Shown here one piece after another: positions 12,001-20,031 of a stretch of 64,000 nt of DNA. Source of the DNA: JBBDYG01 sp040901765 (GTDB lineage: Bacteria; Planctomycetota; Planctomycetia; Pirellulales; Lacipirellulaceae). Below the pieces are notes generated by a model. That model was not told the DNA's origin and did no database searches. It saw only the letters and a list, made by a program, of their open reading frames with translations. The stretch's first letter is position 1. The number at the start of each line of letters is the position of its first letter. The translations under genes were made by a program, and so were the position numbers. Location: the NCBI GenBank assembly GCA_040901765.1, contig JBBDYG010000114.1:1-64000 (forward strand), in the 5' to 3' direction.

Positions 12001-14083
12001 CTTCCGCGGCCAATTAGCCGCGGCCACATTGAAGCTCCTCCGTAGCGTAGTGAAAAAAATGAACCATCGCCCGCCTTCCGCGGCCAATTAGCCGCGGCCA
12101 CATTGAAGCTGGTTCGCGCAAGATCCGCGTCACGAGCACGGGCACCTTCCGCGGCCAATTAGCCGCGGCCACATTGAAGCATGACAACGCCCCCCGAAAC
12201 CGCAGCGGCTCGCGCGCCTTCCGCGGCCAATTAGCCGCGGCCACATTGAAGCCCAAGGCCGCGATCAATGAAGTAAAGAATTCAATCCCCTTCCGCGGCC
12301 AATTAGCCGCGGCCACATTGAAGCTATACTAAGCGTATACCCCACCTTGACAACATCACCCTTCCGCGGCCAATTAGCCGCGGCCACATTGAAGCTACAA
12401 TACTTCAAGGATGAGAACAAGTGGGTCTTTACCCTTCCGCGGCCAATTAGCCGCGGCCACATTGAAGCGGCTCTTCCGGCAGGTGCTGCTCGCCGGCGAT
12501 GCCCCTTCCGCGGCCAATTAGCCGCGGCCACATTGAAGCGCGGTCGTGAGCCTTGCGCTCCTCGTCGAGGGCCAGGTCCTTCCGCGGCCAATTAGCCGCG
12601 GCCACATTGAAGCTCTCCGTGTTTGTTCCTGAGCGCGGAGCCGCTGCTGCCTTCCGCGGCCAATTAGCCGCGGCCACATTGAAGCGCGTCAAAGCTAGAC
12701 CCCTTCGTGAGGGTATTAAGCCCCTTCCGCGGCCAATTAGCCGCGGCCACATTGAAGCGACCACATTTAGGACACTCAATATTACCAGTTGCAACCTTCC
12801 GCGGCCAATTAGCCGCGGCCACATTGAAGCTCTGATCGCCACTTGGCGATCATATCCCTACGCAGCCTTCCGCGGCCAATTAGCCGCGGCCACATTGAAG
12901 CTCACTACCTCTCATATACCTTCCAAGATTGGCGTTCCTTCCGCGGCCAATTAGCCGCGGCCACATTGAAGCCGGATGCCACAATCGCTGAAGCAGTTGC
13001 AGAAAAACCTTCCGCGGCCAATTAGCCGCGGCCACATTGAAGCCGCTTGGCTGCGTGCAGGGCGGCAAGACGCTCGTGCCTTCCGCGGCCAATTAGCCGC
13101 GGCCACATTGAAGCGCTCCGAGCATAAACAGTTGTATTTGTTCGATGGCGCCTTCCGCGGCCAATTAGCCGCGGCCACATTGAAGCTGGTGTAGTGACGA
13201 TGACCCTGGACGATCGACGCCGACCTTCCGCGGCCAATTAGCCGCGGCCACATTGAAGCTCCGCGGCTTGAATCACCTCCGCCGGCGACGCATCGCCTTC
13301 CGCGGCCAATTAGCCGCGGCCACATTGAAGCTCCCTCGCCCCTCGCCCCTGACCCCTCGCACCTTCCGCGGCCAATTAGCCGCGGCCACATTGAAGCGCG
13401 TCGGCCGCCTTGGCGTTGAGCAATTGAATCCCCCTTCCGCGGCCAATTAGCCGCGGCCACATTGAAGCGCGGAGCAGCTTCACGAACTTGCCTTGGTCCG
13501 GCGTGCCTTCCGCGGCCAATTAGCCGCGGCCACATTGAAGCGCTACCAACTTTCTCAGAAGCCCGTCGATGCAGATTCCTTCCGCGGCCAATTAGCCGCG
13601 GCCACATTGAAGCCATTCTTACAATTGGCGATGCACCACACGGCAACGACCTTCCGCGGCCAATTAGCCGCGGCCACATTGAAGCGAGTCGTTGCGGATC
13701 GGCAAGGGGGAGGCCGAGGCGATCCTTCCGCGGCCAATTAGCCGCGGCCACATTGAAGCAAGAGTTCGGTCTGACCTGGGAGGCAATCCAGGCCGGCCTT
13801 CCGCGGCCAATTAGCCGCGGCCACATTGAAGCCGGACAGTGCCGCGTCTTCTCCCAGATTCTCGGCCACCTTCCGCGGCCAATTAGCCGCGGCCACATTG
13901 AAGCCCCATGGCTGTTGCGAAAAGTCAACTCGACAATTCGCCTTCCGCGGCCAATTAGCCGCGGCCACATTGAAGCGTATCGAAAACGTCCCCGGCCTAC
14001 TTTCGTCGTGGTCCTTCCGCGGCCAATTAGCCGCGGCCACATTGAAGCACTTCCTTGTTGGTCACGTTGGACATGCTCCCTAG
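1..14083 (+). CRISPR. Giant CRISPR array, about 195 repeats, left end outside the window
   Basis: A 36-bp direct repeat recurs every 71-74 bp from 20-55 to 14013-14048. By hand I count 195 copies, one of them degenerate (10056-10091); the others look identical. Spacers are mostly 35-38 bp and differ from one another. The repeat holds a perfect 7-bp inverted repeat (CCGCGGC, loop CAATTA, GCCGCGG) and ends in ATTGAAGC, like the 8-nt 5' handle of many type I and type III crRNAs. This argues for class 1 and for transcription on the plus strand with the leader to the left. Bases 1-19 are a partial spacer, so the array continues leftwards. The last repeat is followed by one spacer-length segment (14049-14083) with no closing repeat. 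No cas genes, leader or tracrRNA-like anti-repeat were seen in the window, so the subtype cannot be set. Confidence 0.99.
10056..10091 (+). repeat. Degenerate CRISPR repeat between two spacers with the same first 22 nt
   Basis: Only the last 14 bp of this unit (10078-10091, GGCCACATTGAAGC) match the array repeat; the first 22 bp have lost the stem-loop. The spacer before it (10019-10055) and the spacer after it (10092-10127) begin with the same 22 nt, TCGTACCGGCGGTGGCTGCGGG, read here as positions 10019-10040 and 10092-10113, and then diverge. This is the only clearly non-canonical repeat in the array. It could be a recombination or slippage product, or an assembly chimera, since long near-identical arrays are difficult to assemble. 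Confidence 0.8.
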
Positions 14084-14378
14084 CAACATTGATGAACGCA
14101 ATTGCGAACATTCGCCGCATGCCGAGTCGAGTGACGACACGCTTCGACAAGAAGTCACACTGCCGCAGCGACTCGGCGTGCATTTTCCGGAATTCTTTCC
14201 GTAATCCAGAGCCTCGCTTTGGCCCCGGATCGAACTCGGCGCCTCGGAGAATGTTCTGGGCCGTCGCCTTGGAAGGCGGTTTGATGCCGAGCTCCGTTAA
14301 CAGACGGTTCGTAAACCCGTTGGTTCCGCTCGCCCCCCACCGAACGGGACTCGGAATCGCTAAGCTCTCTTGCCGCAA
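14084..14378 (-). pseudogene. Decayed integrase/transposase (rve-type) fragment at the array edge
   Basis: The minus frame reads an internal piece of a DDE integrase-like transposase: a stretch like 'LLTELGIKPPSKATAQNIL', then 'DPGPKRGSG', 'MHAESLRQCDFLSKRV' and 'MFAIAFINVA'. In full-length relatives, which are common in planctomycetes, this matches the end of the HTH region and the start of the catalytic core, with CDF holding the first catalytic Asp. Only about 100 residues remain, against roughly 350 in the family. The similarity stops at 14084, exactly where the last CRISPR spacer begins. Reading on in the same frame gives only translated repeats. The N-terminal part (near 14340-14378) also looks damaged. 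The family assignment is from memory of the motif pattern. Confidence 0.6.
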
Positions 14379-14538
14379 TGACTTCCGCGTTTTGCCAAAC
14401 AGAAAATGGTTATGACGGTTGTTTAGAGCAAATTAACTAATTCCGAGGTCATGTCGCCAGAGCGGATGCTATCAGAACCTCGATGAACTCCAAACGGATC
14501 GTCATGCGAGCGTGCGCGGGTAAAAGTATTTTGCTCTA

Positions 14539-14564
14539 GAGCAGTTTTTAGGTTGCTGTAGCGT
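14539..14564 (+). repeat. IS630 left terminal inverted repeat
   Basis: Begins GAGCAGTTTTTAGG and ends GCTGTAGCGT. It matches the reverse complement of 15547-15572 over most positions; the central part differs by small substitutions and a one-base offset. The stop codon of the transposase (TAA, read from 14550 to 14548) lies inside it. Confidence 0.8.
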
Positions 14565-15486
14565 AGACGCCTGCGGATTGAAAAAAGCCGTGGCAGTCGT
14601 CTGGGGTGATAGTTTGAAGCGCCTTGCCGATTGCCGTGGTGAGGGTTCGCTTGGTGCGTTTAGCATCGGCCCGCGGGCTTGCTTTGACTTTCGACCACAT
14701 GTGCTCAATCGGATTCAGATCGGGAGAATTGGGCGGTAGGTACAAGAGCTTGGCGCCTGTGGCCGCAATGGATTTGGCAATCGACGCAGATTTGTGGCTC
14801 GATAAATTATCCATAACGACGGTGTCTCCCGGCCGCAGTTCCGGCACGAGGAGCCAGTCCACATAGCCTTGGAAAGACAAGCTGGTTCATGGGGCCGGCA
14901 GTCACCATGGGCGCCACGACTTTGTCGATCAAGATGGCACAGATCATGGTGAGTGACGACCAACTGCCAGCCGGCGCTGCAGCGACGAGTCGCTCTCCTT
15001 GGGGTCCGTAGCGGCGCGTCAGGTTCGTTTGCGCTCCGCTCTCGTCCAAGTAGAACAGACGCCGCTTGTTTCTTCGCGCTAAGCGATAAGGCCAGGACTT
15101 GCGTGCTTGCTGTACATCTTCACGGTCTTGTTCACTAGCTCGTAGCGACTTTTTTTGAAACTTAAACCCAGCGATTTCAAGGCCCGATGAACCGTACTCA
15201 GGCAACAGGAAAGCCGCGCACGTTTTCTCAACTCCGCGAGCGTCGAATCAGGTTGCTTTTCGACCAGCTTCGACAGTCGCCTCAATTGAGCTTCGGTCAA
15301 TTTCGGTTTTGGCCCTCGGCCTCCGGGCAACGCGGAGATCGATCCTGATTCGCGACGCCGCTGCAATAAACGACGAATCCACGCGGTGCTGATATGAAAC
15401 TGGTCCGCTATCTCCTGCCGCGTCAACAAGCCTTCGTCACACGCTTGCACCACCCGATGCCGCAAATCTTCGGAATAGGCACGCAT
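14548..15486 (-). pseudogene. IS630 transposase, three frames
   Basis: Frame 1 starts at ATG 15486 after an AGGAGG and reads MRAYSEDLRHRVV, the typical IS630 helix-turn-helix start. It is collinear with the family until 15150-15156, where the coding strand has seven A. A -1 shift there continues into the correct second frame (KKSLRASEQDREDV, then FYLDESGA with the first catalytic Asp). Near 14871-14872 one extra base moves the match into a third frame carrying VVMDNLSSHK (second Asp) and NPIEHMWSK (catalytic Glu), ending at 14548. The A7 site could be a genuine programmed -1 frameshift, known from several IS elements. The second break looks like a real lesion or a sequencing error. All three DDE residues remain encoded. 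Confidence 0.85.
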
Positions 15487-15546
15487 CTCCCGATCCTCCT
15501 TGATCAAAACGGCAGAAAACGCTCCTATAGCAAACACTCCAAACCA

Positions 15547-15572
15547 ACGCTACAGCAATCTCAAAAACGCTC
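15547..15572 (-). repeat. IS630 right terminal inverted repeat
   Basis: Read on the minus strand it begins GAGCGTTTTTGAGATTGC and ends TGTAGCGT, pairing with 14539-14564. A TA lies directly outside. Confidence 0.8.
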
Positions 15573-15574
15573 TA

Positions 15575-15687
15575 GGGGGAGGTTTCACGCAACTTGAATG
15601 GGTTGCAGAAATGCTTTTTAGCACTTAAAATCACTTTTTCGCGTTGTATTGAGCGGATAGTTGGTCAACTTTCTTGCGGCGGATCTT
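15575..15687 (+). promoter_or_regulatory. Upstream region of the VOC/metallo-hydrolase operon
   Basis: 113 bp between the IS630 end and the VOC start codon. It holds a TTTTAGCAC element at 15616-15624, a one-mismatch copy of the TTTTAGCAA (reverse TTGCTAAAA) element found in other gene-start regions of this window. Here it faces away from the downstream gene, unlike most other copies. No clear -35/-10 pair was identified. Confidence 0.35.
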
Positions 15688-16107
15688 ATGCTTCAGGGCC
15701 TCTGGACGATTGGCATTAAGGTGCCGGACCTTGAAGAGGAACTCCGGTTCCACCGAGCTATTGGTAATACGGTCCTTCTGGACGAAACGTTGGTGATCGA
15801 TGGGGCCTCGTATCGCATCCCGCTAGTGAAGATGGGAGACAAGTACCTCCACCTGTCGGAGCGAATGGTTTACGAGCGGGAACTAGGAATTGAGCTGCCG
15901 TTTGGCCCAACGCATTTGGTTTATCTGAGCGACGATTTCGACACGGACGTCGAGCGATTCCAACAGGCCGGTGCGATTGTCGTGCGCGAGCCGGTTGACG
16001 TGTCAGCAGGTTTTGGCGATCGCAAAGTCGCTTTCTTCCGGTCACCCAGCGGTTGGATTTTCGAGATCGCCAAGATCTATCGCCATGGAGTTCCGGAGGT
16101 GGTCTAG
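15688..16107 (+). CDS. VOC-family (glyoxalase/bleomycin resistance-like) protein
   Basis: About 139 residues from ATG 15688, chosen because a purine-rich GCGGCGGA sits just upstream and the fold begins at once (LQGLWTIGIKVPDLEEELRFH). This is the opening strand of a vicinal-oxygen-chelate module: 'GIKVxDLEEElrFH' in the first beta-alpha-beta unit, then 'THLVYLSDDFDTDVERFQQAG' and the usual ending 'FFRSPSGWIFEIAKIY', where the final Glu is the typical metal ligand. Members are dioxygenases, isomerases or lyases acting on small molecules, so the substrate cannot be named. The stop codon is 7 bp before the start of the metallo-hydrolase, so the two are very probably co-transcribed and may act on the same compound. 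Confidence 0.8.
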   Translation: MLQGLWTIGIKVPDLEEELRFHRAIGNTVLLDETLVIDGASYRIPLVKMGDKYLHLSERMVYERELGIELPFGPTHLVYLSDDFDTDVERFQQAGAIVVREPVDVSAGFGDRKVAFFRSPSGWIFEIAKIYRHGVPEVV

Positions 16108-16114
16108 CATAGCC

Positions 16115-16894
16115 ATGCAAATCACTCGCGATCTTTACCTCGTCGGCTCAGAGCAGTTCGGTATTAGCCACGTGCTGGATTGCAATTGCTACCTGATTAA
16201 TCATGGCGAAGGCTTGGCATTGATCGACTCGGGGATTGGATTGGGCGTCGACGAAATAATCGAGAATATTCATAGCGCTGGCTTTGACCCCCAAAGCCTG
16301 ACCCACATTTTCATTACCCACGCGCATCTTGGTCATTGGGGGGGCGCTCCCGAGCTCAGGCGCCGAACCGGCGCCAAGATTTACGTCCCGGCCGAGAGCC
16401 GCTACTGGATGGAGAACGTCGCTGAGGACCGCACGATTTGGCAGAACCTCAGGTTCGGCCGCTGGCCCCAAGATCTCAATCCGCAACCTTGCACACCTGA
16501 CGTGACCTTTGGCGACGGCGAGCGATTTCCCATCGGACGAAGTGAAATCCGAACGATCGTTGTGCAAGGGCACACACGCGACTCGACTTGCCTTCTTTGG
16601 GAATCAGAAGGCCGGCGAGCCATCTTCACCGGAGATGTCATCTTCTATGGCGGCCTCCTTGGTCTGATTAACGCGGATGGTTCTAGTCTCGAGGACTATC
16701 GGCGCGACCTACCCAAACTTGCCGATCTTCAAATCGATAGGCTGTTCCCTGGCCATAGCGTATTCGTCCTTCGCGATGGACAGAAGCACGTTAATCGGGC
16801 TTTACGAAAGCTCACCGACTTTGTGCTTCCCGAGACGTTCTTCGAATCAAACGAATTCCTGTGGCAGAAGGACTACCTCGAGTCAATGAATTGA
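16115..16894 (+). CDS. Metallo-beta-lactamase-fold hydrolase with an altered metal motif
   Basis: 259 residues from ATG 16115, preceded by GGAGG at 16096. MBL-fold landmarks are present: the N-terminal strand with 'NCYLINHGEGLALIDSGIG', motif 2 'THAHLGHWGG' (residues 68-77), a later 'VQGHTRDS', the bridging-Asp motif 'FTGDVIFYGG' and the C-terminal 'LFPGHS'. Motif 2 is normally HxHxDH; here residue 73 is Gly (GGT at 16331-16333) where Asp is expected, one base from GAT. Loss of this Asp would be expected to disturb the second metal site. There is no signal peptide, so it is cytoplasmic. Coupled to the VOC gene, it might hydrolyse a thioester or lactone (compare glyoxalase II). The true reaction is unknown. 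Confidence 0.85.
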   Translation: MQITRDLYLVGSEQFGISHVLDCNCYLINHGEGLALIDSGIGLGVDEIIENIHSAGFDPQSLTHIFITHAHLGHWGGAPELRRRTGAKIYVPAESRYWMENVAEDRTIWQNLRFGRWPQDLNPQPCTPDVTFGDGERFPIGRSEIRTIVVQGHTRDSTCLLWESEGRRAIFTGDVIFYGGLLGLINADGSSLEDYRRDLPKLADLQIDRLFPGHSVFVLRDGQKHVNRALRKLTDFVLPETFFESNEFLWQKDYLESMN

Positions 16895-16913
16895 CCGAAT
16901 TCTCGACGTGAGG

Positions 16914-18071
16914 CTACTCAACTGTCACCCGCCCTCCCGTTTGAAGTGAACGGTATGCCGCTTCGACAGCGGCAATTGTGGCGCGGCCATCGATTCCGCC
17001 AATGCGTGGCGATTGCTTGTCGCGAATGCAGGCGATGAAATGATCCATTTGCCGCTTGAAATGATAATGGATGTTCGATTTGGGAGAGTTCGGTCCGCCT
17101 GGCGATCGATAGGGATCGGGCATTTCGACTTGAAACCAGCCGCGGTAAGCCGGCTGCTTCTCTTCTAACGAGTAGACCATAATCCTGGGCAACTCGGACG
17201 AGTCCCAAGGAAACGCATCAAAGACGAGATGGCCCCGTGTGCCGTAAATCATCCCGTACTCCGACCATTCGCCTGTCGCTGAACCGATATGTAGCAAGGG
17301 AGATATACCACGGCCGGCGTTCCCAGATTCGAACATCCCCACGCACCCATTATTAAACTTGAGCAGTGCGACGCTGAAATCTTCGTTCGGGCCACCTAAT
17401 TCGTGGTCCTCAATCAAATCGCGCCGCACATTGAGCATCTCGGCATCGATCGATTGCAACTCCGCGCCGGTCCACCAGCGCCAGAGATCGAGGTAGTGTG
17501 GTAGATGATCTGCGAGAATGCCGCCGCCTGCCGCTGAGTCGGTCCAGCGCCAATAGTAACTTTCGCGGTAATCCGGCGGACAAAGCGTTTCAGGATCAAG
17601 CCGGACCGCAGCGCTCCAGTGGACCACGAGGTAAAATACTTGACCTAGGAGGCCGCTGTCGATTATCTCTTTGACTCTCTCAAAGGACGGGTTGAATCGC
17701 TTTTCATGGCCGAGCATCAGTATGACGTTCCGATCGCTCGCCGCTTGGATCAAACGATCGCACTCAGCGACACTTGTCGCCATTGGCTTTTCCAGCAGCA
17801 CGTGAAGCCCACGCTCGATGGCCGCCATCGCCAGGGGAGCGTGTGTATGAGGAGGTGTGGCGATGACCACTGCATCGAGCTTCTCGCGGGCCAGTAGCTC
17901 ATCGAAATTCGTGTGCCACCGGCTCGCTCCCCACCGCTCTGCCGCGCGCTGAGCGTGATCGGAATGCACCGCGCAGGTGGCGACGAGCTCGACATCGGGA
18001 TTCTCCCACAGCCAAGGGAGATGGCCGATCCATGCAGCTCCACCGCAGCCAATCATCGCCGTTCTGATCAA
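16914..18071 (-). CDS. Gfo/Idh/MocA-family NAD(P)-dependent oxidoreductase
   Basis: 385 residues, starting at TTG 18071 with AGGA about 8 nt upstream; no in-frame ATG precedes it. The N-terminal Rossmann fold opens 'TAMIGCGGAAWIG' (variant GxGxxG, residues 8-13), and the diagnostic 'EKPMAT' lies at residues 94-99. The C-terminal part has the 'GGILADHLPHYLDLWRWW' helix, which supplies substrate-side Asp and His residues in the family. It would oxidise or epimerise a sugar, cyclitol or sugar acid. It is the last gene of the minus-strand operon running from 22112, 38 bp after the alcohol dehydrogenase. The DHLPHYxDLxRWW pattern is common in planctomycete members whose substrates are unassigned. 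Confidence 0.9.
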   Translation of the reverse strand: MIRTAMIGCGGAAWIGHLPWLWENPDVELVATCAVHSDHAQRAAERWGASRWHTNFDELLAREKLDAVVIATPPHTHAPLAMAAIERGLHVLLEKPMATSVAECDRLIQAASDRNVILMLGHEKRFNPSFERVKEIIDSGLLGQVFYLVVHWSAAVRLDPETLCPPDYRESYYWRWTDSAAGGGILADHLPHYLDLWRWWTGAELQSIDAEMLNVRRDLIEDHELGGPNEDFSVALLKFNNGCVGMFESGNAGRGISPLLHIGSATGEWSEYGMIYGTRGHLVFDAFPWDSSELPRIMVYSLEEKQPAYRGWFQVEMPDPYRSPGGPNSPKSNIHYHFKRQMDHFIACIRDKQSPRIGGIDGRATIAAVEAAYRSLQTGGRVTVE

Positions 18072-18109
18072 GTTGTGGTCCTCATCAGAAAAAGTTTACG
18101 GAAAGGCCG

Positions 18110-19132
18110 CTAGTCGGCGATCGTGACGACCACCCGACCGTGAGCCGTTCCCTCACGCACTGCTAACATCCCCTCGTTGATTTGAGATAAGGAAACTCGC
18201 TTCACGATCGGCGGTTTGACGATGCCCTGCGCCATCCACGACAGCGCGTCCGCGGCGTCCTGCTTCGAGCCGTTGCGCGAACCGATGATCTCGAGCTCAC
18301 GTTGGGCAATCTCGATGGTGTTGATGGCGGGAAAATCTGGTTCCTCGCCGATCACGATGATTTGCCCGCCCCCAGTGGTGCATTCGGCGGCAAGCTGCAT
18401 CGAACGGGCGTTGCCAACGCACTCGAAAACGCAAGTTACGCCCATTCCGCCGGAGAATTCGCGAACCCGCTGCGAAGTCTCTTGTTGGCTGGAAATCAAA
18501 CCTAAATCCGCGCCGCACTGCTGGGCGAGTTGAAGGCTGCCGGGAGAGCGGCTCAAACCAACCACGCGCGCCCCAGCCTGCTTCAGTATCTGAATGAGAA
18601 GCTGGCCAATGCCTCCAGTCCCAAGTACAGCGACCGGATCGCCAACTTGGATGCGGGCGCGACGATAGGCATGGACCGCAGTGATGACCGCGCAGCTCGT
18701 CAGACCTCCGATGTCGAATGGCACCCCGTCAGGAAGCTGCAAGAGATTGCGCGCCGGAGCCTTAAAATACTGAGCGAAACCGCCCCACGTCGTGACGCCG
18801 ATAATGCCACCGACGTGGAGGCATTGCGCGTCGCGTCCCGAGCGGCAGCTCACGCACGTTCCACAAGTCAGAAATAAATGGGGGACAACTCTTTGGCCGA
18901 TTTGAATTTCAGCGACGCGCTCACCCACCGCCACCACCACTCCTGCCGGCTCGTGGCCCGGGACGTGGGGCAAACTTGGCACGTATGCCAATCCGTCTTG
19001 GATGTGGATGTCGGTACGGCAAATTCCGCATGTGCGCGACTCAATCAGCACCTCGTCCGCAGCAATCTCAGGCCGCGGAACATCGCGGATTTCTAGCGGC
19101 TGCCCGATTGCCGAAAGAACTGCGGCTTTCAT
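18110..19132 (-). CDS. Zinc-dependent alcohol dehydrogenase
   Basis: 340 residues from ATG 19132, preferred over an upstream TTG because AAAGG lies about 7 nt ahead and the next frame codes the usual 'MKAAVLSAIGQPLEI'. Medium-chain dehydrogenase features are all visible: catalytic Cys35 and His60-Glu61 ('PGHEPAG'), four structural-zinc cysteines at 90, 93, 96 and 104 ('CGTCVSCRSGRDAQC'), and the NAD site 'GTGGIG' at 171-176. It oxidises an alcohol or polyol, or reduces the matching carbonyl. The ATG begins 1 bp after the isomerase stop codon, so the genes are translationally coupled within the catabolic operon. The substrate is not evident. Confidence 0.93.
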   Translation of the reverse strand: MKAAVLSAIGQPLEIRDVPRPEIAADEVLIESRTCGICRTDIHIQDGLAYVPSLPHVPGHEPAGVVVAVGERVAEIQIGQRVVPHLFLTCGTCVSCRSGRDAQCLHVGGIIGVTTWGGFAQYFKAPARNLLQLPDGVPFDIGGLTSCAVITAVHAYRRARIQVGDPVAVLGTGGIGQLLIQILKQAGARVVGLSRSPGSLQLAQQCGADLGLISSQQETSQRVREFSGGMGVTCVFECVGNARSMQLAAECTTGGGQIIVIGEEPDFPAINTIEIAQRELEIIGSRNGSKQDAADALSWMAQGIVKPPIVKRVSLSQINEGMLAVREGTAHGRVVVTIAD

Positions 19133-19133
19133 T

Positions 19134-20000
19134 TCAACCTTTGCCAACAGAATGGTTACGCTGAACTCCCTGGTTGGGAGGATCCGCCAAACGCAATCGC
19201 CGCATCACGTTTCTCACATAAGGCACGCCGATTCGGGTCCCTTCCTCTGGCAGAGGATACAGCCACAGATCGAGCATCATCGTCCCGCGGTACCCGTTGC
19301 GCTCGAGTGCGTCGACAATCCCATCCAAATCGAGGCAGCCAGTGCCAGGCGCAAAGTGAAGCTCCGAGCTGTGCTTGTCGCTGTCGCTAAAATGGACGTG
19401 TCCGATTCGATGGCTTAATCGATCGATGGCATGAACGTAACCATCGGGCAAGCCGATCCCAAAGTGACAGCAATCGTACGTGACGCTGAAGTTGGGCGCG
19501 TCGAGGTGGTCGAACAGCCTTGCCAGCCAATCGACGTTGATCCCCAGAGTGAAGGGGTGGACCTCGACCGTAAGTTCTACCCCCCGGGCACTTGCGTAAC
19601 GGAGTGCTTCGCGAAACAGATCACACGTCAAATCGAGGACCCAGCCGTCAAGGTCATGGGCTGCATAGGATTCGAGCTGGCGTCCCTCCCACGTGAGAAG
19701 TTGCGTCATTCCGAGATCGACAGCCATGTCGATGTCGGCCTTCAATCCTTCGAGCGCGGTGGCCACATCGGCGGCGGAGCGAAGCGCCTGGAAGTAATCG
19801 CAGTCGGCGCAATTGAGCCTCAGCGGTGTTGCGCCAAGGGAACAGATGTGCTTTGCTAATTGGCGTCGCAATGCTGGAGTGCGGCACTCGGCAATTTGTG
19901 GAGGCCAAAGCTCAAGGGCGTCAAACCCGGCGTCCACGGTCTTGGCCAGGGCCATTTCCAGCGGCAATTGCCGGAACACCATGGGATTGCCGATCAGCAT
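19134..20000 (-). CDS. Sugar phosphate isomerase/epimerase-like TIM barrel
   Basis: 288 residues from ATG 20000, with GAGG upstream. It belongs to the xylose-isomerase-like TIM-barrel superfamily (AP endonuclease 2 fold). Metal-ligand strands can be followed: 'LTVEVHPFTLG' (Glu), 'FSVTYDCCHFGIGL' (Asp and His) and 'IGHVHFSDSD' (His); the last strand reads 'GTMMLDLWLYP', with Asp where Glu is usual. Members epimerise or isomerise ketoses, inosose or hydroxypyruvate, or dehydrate keto-inositols. It sits between BKACE and an alcohol dehydrogenase, with Gfo/Idh/MocA downstream, a mix typical of inositol- or sugar-acid-type pathways. The exact reaction cannot be inferred. Confidence 0.85.
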   Translation of the reverse strand: MLIGNPMVFRQLPLEMALAKTVDAGFDALELWPPQIAECRTPALRRQLAKHICSLGATPLRLNCADCDYFQALRSAADVATALEGLKADIDMAVDLGMTQLLTWEGRQLESYAAHDLDGWVLDLTCDLFREALRYASARGVELTVEVHPFTLGINVDWLARLFDHLDAPNFSVTYDCCHFGIGLPDGYVHAIDRLSHRIGHVHFSDSDKHSSELHFAPGTGCLDLDGIVDALERNGYRGTMMLDLWLYPLPEEGTRIGVPYVRNVMRRLRLADPPNQGVQRNHSVGKG

Positions 20001-20031
20001 CGCCGCCTCGAATTATTGCGTTGAAGTTGGT

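Larger units (their letters stand above)
14539..15572 (-). mobile_element. IS630-family insertion sequence
   Basis: The element is about 1034 bp, with imperfect terminal inverted repeats (14539-14564 and 15547-15572) and TA dinucleotides directly outside both ends (14537-14538 and 15573-15574). TA target duplication is the hallmark of the IS630/Tc1 group. It carries a single transposase gene on the minus strand that fills nearly the whole element. It sits about 455 bp right of the end of the CRISPR array. I see no passenger gene. Confidence 0.88.

Noticed and set aside
14..14378. Dozens of open frames on both strands across the array, with repeating MWPRLIGRGR, NVAAANWPRK or PRPISRGHIEA segments
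   Set aside because: They are translations of the CRISPR repeat, which is 36 bp (a multiple of three) and free of stops in several frames. No start site, codon pattern or family resemblance supports any of them. The 475-residue frame 12951-14378 is a transposase fragment followed by repeats.
14049..15660. Possible leader, tracrRNA or cas genes at the right edge of the array
   Set aside because: Only a decayed transposase fragment and an IS630 element are present, and repeat polarity puts the leader at the other end. No anti-repeat was found by eye.
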